DNA of 64,000 nucleotides from Bradysia coprophila (lineage: Eukaryota > Arthropoda > Insecta > Diptera > Sciaridae). A program made the position numbers and the translations under genes. The stretch spans positions 2,920,150 through 2,984,149 of the forward strand of contig NW_023503501.1 in NCBI RefSeq assembly GCF_014529535.1, in the 5' to 3' direction. The notes under the pieces were generated by a model that did no database searches, was not told the origin of the DNA, and was given only the letters and a program-made list of their open reading frames with translations. This document shows positions 48,398-59,511 of this stretch, in pieces; position 1 is the first letter of the stretch; each line of letters begins with the position of its first letter.

Positions 48398-49829
48398 ATG
48401 TCTTGGATAGCGTACGTCTCGAGTGATAAGTTATTGAAAGAATGTTCGAAGCTAAAAGTTATAAACGATCGAGTAAGTATTCTGATAGCTTGAAAGAGTC
48501 TTCATTGAAATGGGTTAAACAAATAATGGTGTAGGCGTACGCGGTGCACCAGTTGATCTCAGCGTATAAACTAAACGAACAAATGAAAGAGATCTCACCC
48601 AGACTGGCAACGGAAAAGGAATTACGATTGTTCCACGCTGAATATTATGTGAATTACCTGAAAGAGCAAAGCTGCGATGACTGTGATGACGATGATGTCG
48701 ATGACGAGCAACTGGAATATGGAATTGGTAACGATCGATTTCAATTTCTACCTATCATAACGAATGCCGTCATATCCGTCATATCTCTCCTTTAACAGGA
48801 TACGACTGTCCGAAGTTGAACAATTTATGGAAGTTTGCAACAACAATAGCCGGTGCAACCATTACTTCCGTTGAATCCATATATTCTGGAGCGAGAATTG
48901 CCATTAATTGGTGTGGAGGATGGCACCATGCTCAGCGGTACTTCATGCTTCTTCAGCATCTTCGAACTGAATTTCTCACATTTCTTTTCAGAGACAATGC
49001 AGAGGGATTCTGTTACGTGAACGATATTTGCATTGGCATTCAGAAATTGAGAGAAAAATTCAAACGAGTCTTGTACATCGATTTGGACACTCATCACGGC
49101 AATGGTGTGGAGAACGCTTTTGCATTCACTAAACGAGCATTTACGTTATCATTTCACCAGTACGAGACCGGATTCTTCCCCAACTCCGGTAGTGTGAGCG
49201 AATGTGGCTTGGGACAAGGCCGAGGCTACACAGCAAATTTTCCTTATCGTAGTGGTGTCAGTGGCAGTTTGTTCGTTGATTATTTCAACAAGTGAGTAGT
49301 CGCATATAAGTGTGACTATGACGTCCTAACGATCAATTTCATCATTTGCAGGGTTGCGAATCTCATTTTCGAGACATACAAACCAGATATTTGTGTGGTG
49401 CAATGTGGCGGAGATGTGCTAGTCGGCGATCCCCTGGGAAATACAAATCTCACCCCAATTGATATGGGAAAATGTGTTAGGACAGTCATCAGTTGGAACG
49501 TTCCCATCATATTTTTAGGAGGTGGTGGTTATAACATACCGAACACTTCACGGTATTGGACCTATTTGACGTCCATCATATGCGAAACGCCGATTAGCGA
49601 TGACATTCCAGACGATGACAACGATTACTTTCTACTTTATGGTCCGGGTTATGAGTTGAACATTGCGGCGAAAGAGATAAGTGATCTCAACACGGTCGAG
49701 GAGTTTGAAAGCAATTACAGGACAATAAAAGGTGAGCATGGTGTCAATTACGTCAATATAAAAATGGATTTTATTTAGGAGACAATGTTTTCAGAGAATC
49801 TTATCAAATATGACGTTCGTGATGTGTGA
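48398..49829 (+). CDS. HDAC8: Class I histone deacetylase, HDAC8 type
   Basis: Zinc-dependent lysine deacetylase, 373 residues (human HDAC8 has 377). Exons: 48398-48472, 48535-48727, 48799-48937, 48992-49291, 49352-49731, 49795-49829. All junctions keep frame. Signature features: EYGIGYDCP (substrate-clamp Asp92), [20 protein letters not shown] (catalytic His132/His133), YIDLDTHHGNGVE with zinc ligands D168 and H170, GGDVLVGDP with ligand D257, and GGGGYNIPNTSRYWTYLT with the catalytic Tyr. The GYDCP and INWxGGWHHA wording and the short length without a C-terminal tail point to HDAC8 rather than HDAC1/3. The final small exon (IKENLIKYDVRDV) replaces an alternative read-through end and aligns with the human IKGNLKHVV tail. 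Human HDAC8 deacetylates cohesin SMC3; the role here is inferred. Confidence 0.93.
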
Positions 49830-49886
49830 ACTTTATGGGTAACGATATGTCCTAATTTTGTATTTGTTCGCAAGACTTCGATTGGA

Positions 49887-49892
49887 AATAAA
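49887..49892 (+). terminator. Polyadenylation signal of HDAC8
   Basis: AATAAA 58 bp after the HDAC8 stop and 18 bp before the stop codon of the convergent Canopy gene. Cleavage 10-30 bp later would place the HDAC8 3' end inside the last Canopy codons. Confidence 0.5.
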
Positions 49893-49909
49893 ATATGATT
49901 ACAGTTCTC

Positions 49910-50713
49910 TTACAGCTCGTCTTTCTCTACAACGTTCTGTTCATCTTCCTCATCGTCGGTTTCACCCTTTTTCTCTTCCACATCCTCATACAAACATTTT
50001 GTATCCATTCCCTTCAATGCTCGGTCTTCACAGAAGTATTTAATTAATGGCACGTTCTCCTGATGCTTAAAGTACCAGCTCTCAATCACATTTTCATGTT
50101 GTTCCAATAAGCTCTCACATTGCGATTTCATGTTGGTCACCTCAACCGATGGATTGTCTGCAAATGAGAATGACCAAAACGAAATTATTTTCCACGCAAA
50201 ATTTCACTGACAAAATGCCAATGACTCACCCCACAATTCGTATGGAATGCCCAGCTCAACTTTAACGCCTTTATCCACCAAACCATGTAACGTTTTGAAT
50301 GTTTGCGACATTCCTTTGGCAAATCGAGTACTGTCTTTACGTTCCTTATGGATGTTGTATTCTAAAATTCGATCACAAACATTCTCCAGTGATTCCAGCA
50401 GACGAAGTTCACTTTTTTTGTAGGCTGTACGTTTCTTTGGCTTTACATCGTCCAGTGAATAGCTTTGTTCAAAAGGAAATAGAATTTTAAGTCGAAGTTA
50501 AAACCAAAATGGAAATCCACTCTCTTACCCCATCTCTAAGACGTCGTGAGATTTTCCCGTCTCCGAAAGTCGACCTTGAAGTTCTGTTGCTAAAATTTTG
50601 CAGGCCTCACATCTGTCGGCATATCGGACTCCCTCATTCTCTTCCGGTCCAGCCAATACAGTGGTAACAATTACTAACAATAAAAATGTGCACGGGAATG
50701 ATTTGAAATGCAT
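49910..50713 (-). CDS. Canopy-family ER co-chaperone (CNPY3/4 type)
   Basis: Small ER-resident saposin-like protein, 221 residues, minus strand. Exons in transcript order: 50713-50529, 50462-50230, 50157-49910. A cleavable signal peptide ([20 protein letters not shown]) precedes the cysteine-containing domain: [79 protein letters not shown] and [20 protein letters not shown], then [14 protein letters not shown]. These align step by step with human CNPY3. The acidic tail ends in KDEL, an ER-retrieval signal. Vertebrate CNPY3 assists gp96/GRP94 in folding Toll-like receptors; a similar client role here is inferred. It converges with HDAC8, with stop codons only 80 bp apart. Confidence 0.92.
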
Positions 50714-51241
50714 TATGACTAAATTTCGATCACAGACCGAACGATTAGATTGATTAATCTATTCGCAAAAATGCTCTTTATTTACACGATCGAACATAAA
50801 AACTAACAAAAATGTGATAACAAAACCATACAGAGAAAAGGTGAAATGTCAGACTTTGTTGCGTGTGTGTGTGTGTGTCAAGCGCAATGCACCAGAGACA
50901 TGTTAACAATGACGTGGAAAATCACGATTCGTTCAGTGATGGAAACGGTTTTTATGATCGTATTCGTCACAATGAATCGGAATGGATCGCAGCTCAACAT
51001 ATTGACCCGCTTGAATCATCGCAATGTCTAGTCGATTTGCCACTAAGCAAGTTATAAGTAGATTTAATTATAATAGGTTTCTTCTGAAACCGAAAACTAA
51101 CCGAATGCGAACCGATGTCATCCATAGAACCATAACCACAGCTTTTCTCTTTTTTTTATTTTGTCATTTTCATCGTTAATAATGTTGAGGATATGCTTCT
51201 ATGGATGACTGTTTGAGATTCTATTTCACCTTGGGAGAAAC

Positions 51242-51535
51242 CTATAGTTAAACAGACTCGATGAAGCGGCACACACTACACTACACATTCAATCTAGCAC
51301 TTTACACAACATAAAGGCGATCGAAGTAAATATCATTTTGTCTGAACCCGCGCTAGAGTTCTCGACTCATAATCGAGAGGTCATGTGTTCAAATCCGCGG
51401 CTGGGCAAGATGATATTTCCTTCATTCGCTTTCTATGTAACACTTACTCGTAGATATTCTAATAATCCGTTGCCAATTCGCAACGTTAAAAATATCAAAT
51501 ATAAGACCCGCTTCATCGAGGCTGTTTACCTATAG
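51242..51535. mobile_element. TIR element carrying a tRNA-Met-like module
   Basis: Inverted ends: CTATAGTTAAACAG with CTCGATGAAGCGG on the left, CCGCTTCATCGAG with CTGTTTACCTATAG on the right. Inside, about 51340-51408 reads like a degenerate tRNA: a 6-bp anticodon stem TCTCGA/TCGAGA around the loop CTCATAA (anticodon CAT) and a B-box-like GTTCAAATC. The T-stem does not pair properly, so it is not a working tRNA. Partial copies lie at about 47811-47925 (inverted) and 35925-35945. Whether it is a SINE-like or a DNA-type element is open. Confidence 0.6.
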
Positions 51536-52342
51536 ACTGTTACGCTTAGAGCGAGAAGTTCGAAGATCAGTGCGGGACCTCTCGTTTGCGATTTCTCTAA
51601 TTTTTACGTGTGACCGGGAGACAGAAATCTCTCTTATCCCATACAAATGAATAAATGAACGAAACAGTTAACGAGACTGAATTGAGGCTGCCGAAGTACC
51701 GTAACTTGAAGAGTAGTATAGCATAGAGTTTTACTCGAGAGATGTGAAGCTTATGCTGATCGCCACCCAAAAATTACATGAGCACCCAGCCATGTTTAAA
51801 AATGACATCTCTCCGGTGTAACTCTATGGTTGAGACGAAGAGATCAAGTCCAAGTAAGTGTAAATCCGAACGCTGACAGATACACCGTCATCCGTAGGTT
51901 TGTTCCAAGGCCATACGAATTGACAAATTTAATCCATGGAGACATAGCCTCATCAAAATTTATATGAAAAACGATTTCTATGGATTAAATCGTGTTTTTT
52001 ACAGTGTTTCACAGTTGTGTGACACACCGACACGATTCAATATCCTTTTTTTTGAAAAGTCGTATTTATTATCATTCCAATTAAAGTGCCGAGTGGAATA
52101 CAATTTAGGCTTTGTCGTCTTACAATATTGTTTTTTTTTATTGATTCAGTTTGGATCTCGTTGATTAATTCGCATGATAGTTTGGATAATGATTAATTGG
52201 TTTCATTTGGCATAATTTAGCATAAATCTTTAGATTGATATTTGTCTAATAAATAGGACTAGGCAGTCTCAATAAATAGGTTAAAATACTTAAATAAAAA
52301 ATTAATTGACTCTTCTACATTAAAAAAGATTTTTAAAAAAAT

Positions 52343-53060
52343 TCAGTCTCTTGAAGAGTAATAAACAAAAACAAGCATCAACATATGAAAAATAACAGGA
52401 AGAAGATAACTCATAATTTTCAGTTTTACTTTAGCTTTAAACGTTCTCAAGTTCGTCAGTTTTCTAGTTGCACTATCAATAGAGTTATATTCACTCAAAG
52501 CAGTTGACAACGCAGCATTTGCGGACATGATGGAAGAATGTTGGTTAAATATGTGGATCTGTGAATTCCTTCTGGTAGATCGACCATGTACATCTCCATT
52601 GTTGGTGAAATGGAAATTGTGCTTGGTTAGCGAGTTGACATTGACAAGTTTATGAATTGAAACAATTCGTTCGAATTCAGCAAGTTCGGCCATCGGAAGC
52701 ATGCTGGTGCTGTACAGATACGTTGTCGACGTGTATCTGTCCAATCGATAAATTGCTTTGATGCATCGATTTTGCAGGGTTTGCAATTCCTTGAGTTTGT
52801 ATCCAGCGCAGTCTCCATAGATTGGTAACATGTACGTCAGATGATTTTGAACGTATGCAAAGTACAATTGCTTCCGTTTCGCCATAGGTATGTATTTCCC
52901 TTTACGCCACATTTACGAAATGAACGGTGTGATCTGTTTTTTAAGTTCTCTGTGGATAATTTTTGACATTTCAAATAACCTTGGACTTGATTTATACTGA
53001 ACCATTGTTGCTGAATCTATTGGACCTGACGCCATTTCAATATACTGTTGATATGGAAGA
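52343..53060 (-). mobile_element. Non-LTR retrotransposon fragment (RT C-terminal part)
   Basis: The minus-strand frame reads RELKKQITPF, then an in-frame TAA, then WRKGKYIPMAKRKQLYFAYV, QNHLTYMLPIYGDCAGYKLK and ELQTLQNRCIKAIYRLDR. This order is typical for the region after the reverse transcriptase core in jockey-like LINEs. The catalytic part is missing, and the stop codon makes it a dead fragment. Confidence 0.75.
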
Positions 53061-53227
53061 AGAACGATTATGTAAAAGTCATTGTTGTGTATATAAATGT
53101 ATATATAACATTGCAACCAAATTAAATAAACGAGCCGGAAAATTTGATTGTAATCCGCGATGGTTAAAACGGTAAAGGAAGCAGATTTTATTTGTTAAGA
53201 AAACTTAATTTATTTTTGATAATTGAG

Positions 53228-54139
53228 ATGAAACATTTGGTGAAGCCGGTGAATCGAATTTCGTGTTAAAATTGGAATAGATTCGCTAATTAGCATTATC
53301 AAGCCTCGAATCCTCGTAAAAAACTCAATCTCTTGCGTCATGTCTCATTCTAGAATTTAATTAACTTCAACAAAACATGCGACATTGCTGGCTACACAGT
53401 CCTGTTACCCAGCATTGGTGTGGGAAATGTCGCTCAACTTTCAGTCGACCTGCTGATATCAACACTTCAAATGGAAAAGGTGGCAACAGTTTGGCACAGC
53501 AGCATCGTTCCAATAATAGGACCAAAAGCGTTCCAGCATGACACCAGCAACATAACAACATCCTGTGAGCTGTACGTGTCAAATGCGAAAAAAATCGCCG
53601 CATTTCAGCTTCGTTCGCCACTTGTTGCTGCCACAATGAACGAATTTTTCAACGAATTGATTGACTTCCTAAAGTCGCGAAAAATCGCCAAATTGATCTT
53701 ATTGACCAGTAGTTATGCGTATGAACAACATTTCGTCGGAGCAAATCCGTTTGCAGTAATCGTGGACGATGCATTCAGGGGAGTCGAGACGGATGCTATC
53801 CAGCGCATGAAGTGGAACGAATTTCAAGGGGACATCATACACGGTAAATATTCCTACGGATTTTTTGTTCAATACCTCTGCATCAGTTACTTATACTTCC
53901 AAGGTGGAGGATATGTGAAGCAGTTGATGTCGGTGGCGAGTCGCAACGGCATTCCAACGTTAACACTGTTCAAATATGTGTCGGAGGGGGATAATTCAGC
54001 CGATGCGGTTACATTATTGGAGGAGTTAAACGCTGGTTTTAACATTATTGAGCGAACTGGCGAGGGAAAACTAAACATTATCTTCCCGGTGTCATGGAAA
54101 TCGTTATTCGGAAATCCTATACCCGAACAATTGTATTAA
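53228..54139 (+). CDS. PSMG2: Proteasome assembly chaperone 2
   Basis: PAC2, which pairs with PAC1 to build the proteasome alpha ring. Exons: a candidate 12-bp first exon 53228-53239 (weakly supported), 53354-53843 and 53904-54139, giving 245 residues. Diagnostic runs: CDIAGYTVLLPSIGVGNVAQ (cf. human LAGFTLLMPAVSVGNVGQL), LSVDLLISTLQMEKVATVWH, VPIIGPKAF, GGGYVKQLM, FKYVSEGDNSADAVTLLEEL and a C-terminal WKSLFGNPIPEQLY matching the human WRLLFGSGLPPALF end. The second intron is 60 bp and has no in-frame stop, so read-through would add 20 residues without breaking the frame. The initiator Met is the least certain part of the model. Confidence 0.88.
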
Positions 54140-54515
54140 TGGAGTGGCTTGTTGGACTCATAATAGAAACATTTGTGATCAAAGTTCTGAGTGGTTTTTA
54201 AATTAGTAAAACTGATTCAAGGAACTTGATGTAGTCATGGCAAGCAATTATGTAAGAAAGATCTATTCCTTCAAATTAATTTATTACCAAAGGAAGAACT
54301 ACCAGCGAAGGAAATTCTAGCATTCAGCAACTTTCAATATCGTGCACAATCTTCTAATTCTATCCTCCGAAGCCAAAACTTGTAGAAATTGAAGAAAATT
54401 CTTTCTATTTTGAACAAGTTTTCGATTTCTTCGTTTGCAAGTATAATACAACATCTCACAGGGCCTAATATTTGATAGCGGTGGGCTTTACTATTGAGTT
54501 CACAAGGTTCACAAC
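54140..54515. other. Downstream flank of PSMG2
   Basis: About 375 bp holding the likely 3' UTR of PSMG2. Nothing else is recognised before the hAT element starts. Confidence 0.5.
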
Positions 54516-54889
54516 TAGGGATTGCAAACCGAACTCGAATTCAAAAACCGCGGTTTCGGTTTTTTTCACCGAAAACCGCGGCTTTTTCAACCCTAAGATC
54601 AAAAACCTTTTTTTTCTCTAAATTTCACAGTTTTAATACTTTTTCGCGTTTATGACGTGGTATTTAATTCAACGAAATGAAATGAATTTGTTTACAATCT
54701 GTTTGGAGTGGGAATTTGGGTTTATCTTTGCATCGACACATAAAATATCTTACGTTTCTGCAGAAAAAATGGTTTATAATTTCAAGATACAACCCTCCTC
54801 CTCGAAGATAAACCAATTTTCCCGCAGATACTTAATATATGTTACTTGACATCCTTTTTTGTATATTTTATCTTTTGAAAATAAGATCT

Positions 54890-54979
54890 TCAAAACGCTA
54901 ATGCGTCTATTTTCGTACCACTTAGTCTGGAACGTAATTTTGTACATAAAAGTCCAGCATTCGAAAATGTTCTCTCAGT
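54890..54979 (-). pseudogene. hAT transposase C-terminal remnant
   Basis: On the minus strand the 29-codon frame shows TERTFSNAGLL, KLRSRL and IDALAF before a stop. This is the well-known hAT C-terminal dimerisation signature (SERxFSxAG...KxRxRL). The reading frame upstream is broken. It sits within the TTCACAAC-flanked element, confirming its class. Confidence 0.85.
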
Positions 54980-55628
54980 GTCAACTGTCAACACTTAAGT
55001 AAATACTGATAAACAGACTTTAGATTCGGTCCTCAAACACAGCCATCTTGTGTTTAATAACGTTTTCGATGTCGCGACTACCATTTGTCTACCATGAATG
55101 AGTACTGTCGCTAACTTCTGTTTTCTGCCTTATAGATCTCTTCGTTTGGTGAAACTGATGACGGAAACGTGAGGAATGGTGGAGAAAAGTGTGCAAACTA
55201 ATTGAAACCAACTTCACAATTTCACATAGTAAGTGAGTGCGTCCAATTCTTTGAAATGAATGTAAATGAACTAAATACGGGGAATTCCCTTAGAAGCAAA
55301 GTTGGTTGTCATTAGTTTGCACACAAAACCGAACCGTCGATCGTCACGCCAGCGGTCATTTTAGTGATCTATTCATGCCTTCGGTGCTTCTATTTATCTA
55401 CTACACATTCCACATGTCATGAGGAGTTTTTGTGCAAGGACCACAACGCCAGCATCGAATTTTTTGAAGTTTTTTTTACGTTTATTTTGAAATTATTAAA
55501 AATGTCAAAATTCCGAGACCAATGTTTTTCACCTCATATCACACATTCCTCATGTCATAATTAGGAAACAAGGTTAACTCCAATAATACGACATAGGCAG
55601 AAAAAACAAGCTTGCCACAGTACTTTTT

Positions 55629-57014
55629 AGCCCCGTACGAAGTACGAAGGGGCTTATAGGATTACGATGCCGTGTGTAATTGATGGAATTCGAAGCAGAC
55701 GGTAAGGGCAAAGTGTTTGCCTATGTTCATAGATGACGAATCCGCAATAAAAATTTGGGCGGTCTGTCCGTCTGTCCGTCTGTCCGTCACGTCGATATCT
55801 TGAGTAAATCAAATCCGATTTCAAAAAATTTTTTTTTCCCTGAAAGATAGTCAAAATAGTGAGGCTAAGTTCGAAGATGGGCATATTCGGGTCGGCCCTT
55901 CGTGAGTTAGGGCCACCTAAGTGATTTAAGGTCTTTTGGTGATATTTATGGCAAAATAAACGATGGAAATGTAAATGACACGGCAAATGATAGGTATTGT
56001 CAATACCAATCCAGGAAAAAAAAGTTTTTTAAAATCGGGTGAGTGGACCGTGAGTTGGGGCCTTAGAAGTGAAAAGCTACTAGGGCCCTATGTGTATTTT
56101 ACATAGAACTCAAGTAAATTTAATCCGTTTTTCGTAATTTTTGTTTCATTTGGAAGGTAATCGAACGCCGAATAGAAAGTTGTTGAAAAAAAATTAAATT
56201 TGGGTCCTTGGACTAAGGCCACTACTAGGGCCCTATGCGTATTTTACATACAACTCGAGTAAATTTCATCCGTTTCATCGAACACCGAATAGAATGTTGT
56301 TGAAAAAAAATTAAATTTGGGTCCTTGGACTAAGGCCGTTACTAGGGCCCTATGTGTATTTTACATATAACTCGAGCAAATTTCATCCGTTTTTCGTAAT
56401 TTGTGTTTCATTTGGAAGGTAATCAAAGGCCGAATAGAATGTTGTTGAAAAAAAAATTAAATTTGGGTCCTTGGACTAAGGCCACTACTAGGGCCCTATG
56501 CGTATTTTACATACAACTCGAGTAAATTTCATCCGTTTTTCGTAATTTTTGTGTCATTTGGAAGGTAATCAAAGGCCGAGTAGAATGTTGTTGAAAAAAA
56601 AAAAAAAAATTTGGGTCCTCGGACTAAGGCCGCTACTAGGGCCCTATGCGTATTTTACATACAACTCGAGTAAATTTCATCCGTTTTTCGTAATTTTTGT
56701 TTCATTTGAAAGATAATCGGACACCGAATAGAATGTTGTTGAAAAAAAAAATTGGGTCCTCGGACTGAGGCCGCTACTAGGGCCCTATGTGTATTTTGAA
56801 TATAACTCGAGCAAATTTCATCCGTTTTTCGTATTTTTTGTTTCATTTGGAAGGTAATCAAAGGCCGAATAGAATGTAGTTGAAAAAAAAAATTAAATTT
56901 GGATCATCGGACTGAGGCCGATACTAGGCCCTATGTGTATTTGTACTAAATAAATTTAAATTTTAGGGCTATTTGAAATTTTTGTTTTATTTGAAAGGAA
57001 CGTCGTACGGGGCT
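55629..57014. mobile_element. AGCCCCGTACGA-ended element with internal tandem repeats
   Basis: Inverted 12-bp ends AGCCCCGTACGA and TCGTACGGGGCT bound 1,386 bp. The left part has a GTCTGTCCGTCTGTCCGTC simple repeat; the right two thirds are a tandem array of about 140-bp units. No transposase frame is seen. It is inserted in the hAT element. Superfamily unknown. Confidence 0.65.
56060..56960 (+). repeat. About seven tandem units of roughly 140 bp
   Basis: The motif AGGGCCCTATG (or slightly altered) recurs near 56087, 56227, 56343, 56488, 56635, 56777 and 56925, each followed by TATTTTACATA..ACTCGAG and CATCCGTTTTTCGTAATTT. Units differ by small indels (116-148 bp). Confidence 0.9.
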
Positions 57015-57331
57015 TCGTAATTGCGCTTTGCGCAATTTCTAAGATGTACACATTTCATAATAATTTGACTTCAACTACGTTTACGGGTGCAATAGGTCTA
57101 CGGTCAAAGTAGGGTGACAGACGCACTAGGGTCACGTACGCAATAGATATACGGGTTTGTACGGGGCTCAGTCGCAGCAGACGCTCCGACTGTTCTGATG
57201 GCTCGTTTAAATACATTTTGGACTTTCGGAGCGACTTTTAAAAACCGAAAACCCCGGTTTTTATGCCTAAAAACCGCGGTTTCGATTTGGCTAAAATAGA
57301 ATGCCCGGTTAACCGGTTCCCTATTCACAAC

Positions 57332-59511
57332 ATATTGGCAATGATGCAAGTCAGATTATATCAAATAGATTCAAGCAAAACACTTCAAGCAAAATTGATC
57401 ATAGTCGACAGCTGCCAAATAGAGTACTATTTTGTATGAAATGGCTTTTTTACAGTGTTTTACGGTTGTGTGACACACTGTCAAGCTTCAGTGCCCTATA
57501 GATCATATTCATGACCTTGTAAACGTCAGACACGATCCCAACTGTCAGACATGTCGAATGAATTGAACGAACGATTTTCATATAAAAATCAGTAAATTGA
57601 ACGCGGTTAACGACAATTGACTGAGGTTAAGGACTACTTAACGAAAATTTAAATGGGGTTACGTTGACAAGTACCGTATGATGAAAATGATCTATTAAGA
57701 GTTCCACTCATGCTTGAAGTGCGTTGATTCAGGTCAAGCTTGAAAAAGTCAGATCAAATAAGATTCAGATCAATGCAAGTTCGAAAAAGATCACCCGACA
57801 ATCGTATCAACTCCAAAAACTCGTTAGATTGATCTGGTCTGATCCGAGTATTAGTAGGAATATTTTTTTTAAACATTGAGTCCAGAAAGCACCGAAACCA
57901 ACATACACCCGCATACACCGTCCGACAAGTATCGGTTTTAGTGGTTTATTTTAAAGAAAGTAATGGTCGTGCCTCGTGCGACAAAAGATTCATCATAATA
58001 ATTGCAAGAGATTACCTTGAAGACGGTTATCATTGTAATCAAAAATACCCATAGACAAAAGGTATATCATGATAACTGGCTTCAGTGTATTACCTCATCA
58101 CATAGCACTGCTTCTACTACGAACACCCCGAAAACCCATTTTTCCAACGTCAGAAAGCCTCCAAATTTTGAAATACGTATGCGTGTATGCATGTGTTGTG
58201 CATTTTTATTCACTTCACGCCAAGAAATCATGACTCCTATCTTTAAGACAAAATGCAAGGCATTCGTTTCTAAATATTTCTTATGTTCATATTAGAAGCA
58301 GAGCTGTGCTCATCATCATGATAAAAATGAATGGGAGATAAAAATTGTCATCATTCAATTGTTCAGATAATTGTTCAGATTTGAAGCAAATTCGTTTTCA
58401 TTAAATTTAAAAAAAAAAAATCAATTTCGTTCATCATTCATAAGTTGAGTATATACCCGCTTTAATGTGGAAAAAATTGTTTTACTCACTTCACCCGCCT
58501 CACCCCCGGACACTTGTTTTACGCAATGACAGCAGCATTAAGGAGGCATCACTGTTTAGCTTAAATTGTAGTATAGCATCTGCAACCAAGCGACCTACTT
58601 GTGGCGGTTCAAAAAATGTTGTTTATTTTGTGGCAGATCATACTAGAGAGGCTAAATATCCGTTAAAAAAATCTGTTTTAGTGCTTGGTTCAGTGCTATG
58701 ATTGTAGCCTACATTTGTGTGTTTCGTATTTGATTTCTGATGATATCTTTTCATCAGAATCCTTTTCGAAGATTGTACATACGACCGCAGTAACGACCAC
58801 GAAAGTGAAGTGTTAGCTTTAATAAAAAATTAGATTTGGTTGTAGTCGTTTGACCAGCTCTGAGAAAAGTCAGCAGTTTAACGAAATTTTCATAAACTGC
58901 CAAAGCTACATCTGTTTTCTGTTGAAAGCTAACACATATTCGTTGTCATTATTGCGGTGATATATTTTTGAAAAAGGATTCTGGTGGAATTTTAGCTAAT
59001 GCTTAGTTTCCTCTTACCAAAAAAGTACTCCGTGTTTCAATTTTTGCTTTGTTTATTTGACAGTTCGCTCTCTCACGGACTACTTTCTGGTGAATGGAAT
59101 GGGAACTTAAGCATCGATGCCTCATCGTGCCCTACGAGCTTTATGTGGTTCGACTCAATGAAAGTCTAGAACAGATATGGTCGAACGGCGAGTTCGTCTT
59201 AAACGCACTTACATTTTAGTCAAAATAATATGAAAATGAGTGCGTTTAAGTACGAAAATCAAATTTGTATGTCCTCCGGGCGGACAATAGACCATACCTG
59301 CTTTACACATTTATTGGTTCGACTCAGGCTGCAAACGTTGCACTTGCACCAACGACAGTGCACCCGTTAAAATAAAAATATCCAAAAACCAGTACGCAAT
59401 CTACTATTATCGTAGTTATCAGCGTAACCGAAACATGCGATAATGCATTTTGACTTATCAGACATTGAATAAATGAAAGATTATCAATTACCAAAATTAG
59501 TGAAAGGAAAA
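57332..59511. other. Gene-free region before the P450
   Basis: About 2.2 kb with one family C hairpin remnant (58690-58995) and otherwise no recognised gene. The last few hundred bases should contain the P450 promoter; no clear TATA box was picked out. Confidence 0.5.
58690..58995. repeat. Hairpin MITE family C, decayed copy
   Basis: Left arm ATTGTAGCCTACATTTGTGT, GATATCTTTTCATCAGAATC and core GACCAGCTCTGAGAAAAGTC. The inverse half of the core stem is deleted, and the right arm GGATTCTGGTGGAA survives. Confidence 0.65.

Larger units (their letters stand above)
50714..53227. other. Region between Canopy and PSMG2
   Basis: About 2.5 kb. The first part is the upstream region of the Canopy gene, with a (GT)n run at 50862-50878. 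The rest holds a TIR element with a tRNA-like module (51242-51535) and a LINE fragment (52343-53060). No other gene is recognised. Confidence 0.6.
54516..57323. mobile_element. Degenerate hAT transposon with 8-bp target duplication
   Basis: The 2,808-bp segment starts TAGGGATTGCAAACCG and ends CCGGTTCCCTA, and is flanked on both sides by the exact 8-bp repeat TTCACAAC (54508-54515 and 57324-57331). Subterminal AAAACCGCGGTTTCGGTTT repeats occur at both ends. An 8-bp duplication and TAGGG/CCCTA ends are hallmarks of the hAT superfamily. Most of the transposase is gone, but its C-terminus survives (54890-54979). A second TIR element with tandem repeats lies inside it. Confidence 0.85.

Noticed and set aside
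49732-49778. Alternative HDAC8 end reading through to the TAG at 49778
   Set aside because: A good GTGAGC donor at 49732 and the small exon 49795-49829 give a tail aligned with human HDAC8; read-through may exist as a minor form.
51340-51408. Functional tRNA-Met gene
   Set aside because: The anticodon arm is good, but the T-stem mispairs and no acceptor stem could be closed, so only a tRNA-derived module is called.
52913-53116. Independent 67-codon gene
   Set aside because: It continues the frame of the LINE fragment across an in-frame stop and overlaps simple AT repeats at its start.
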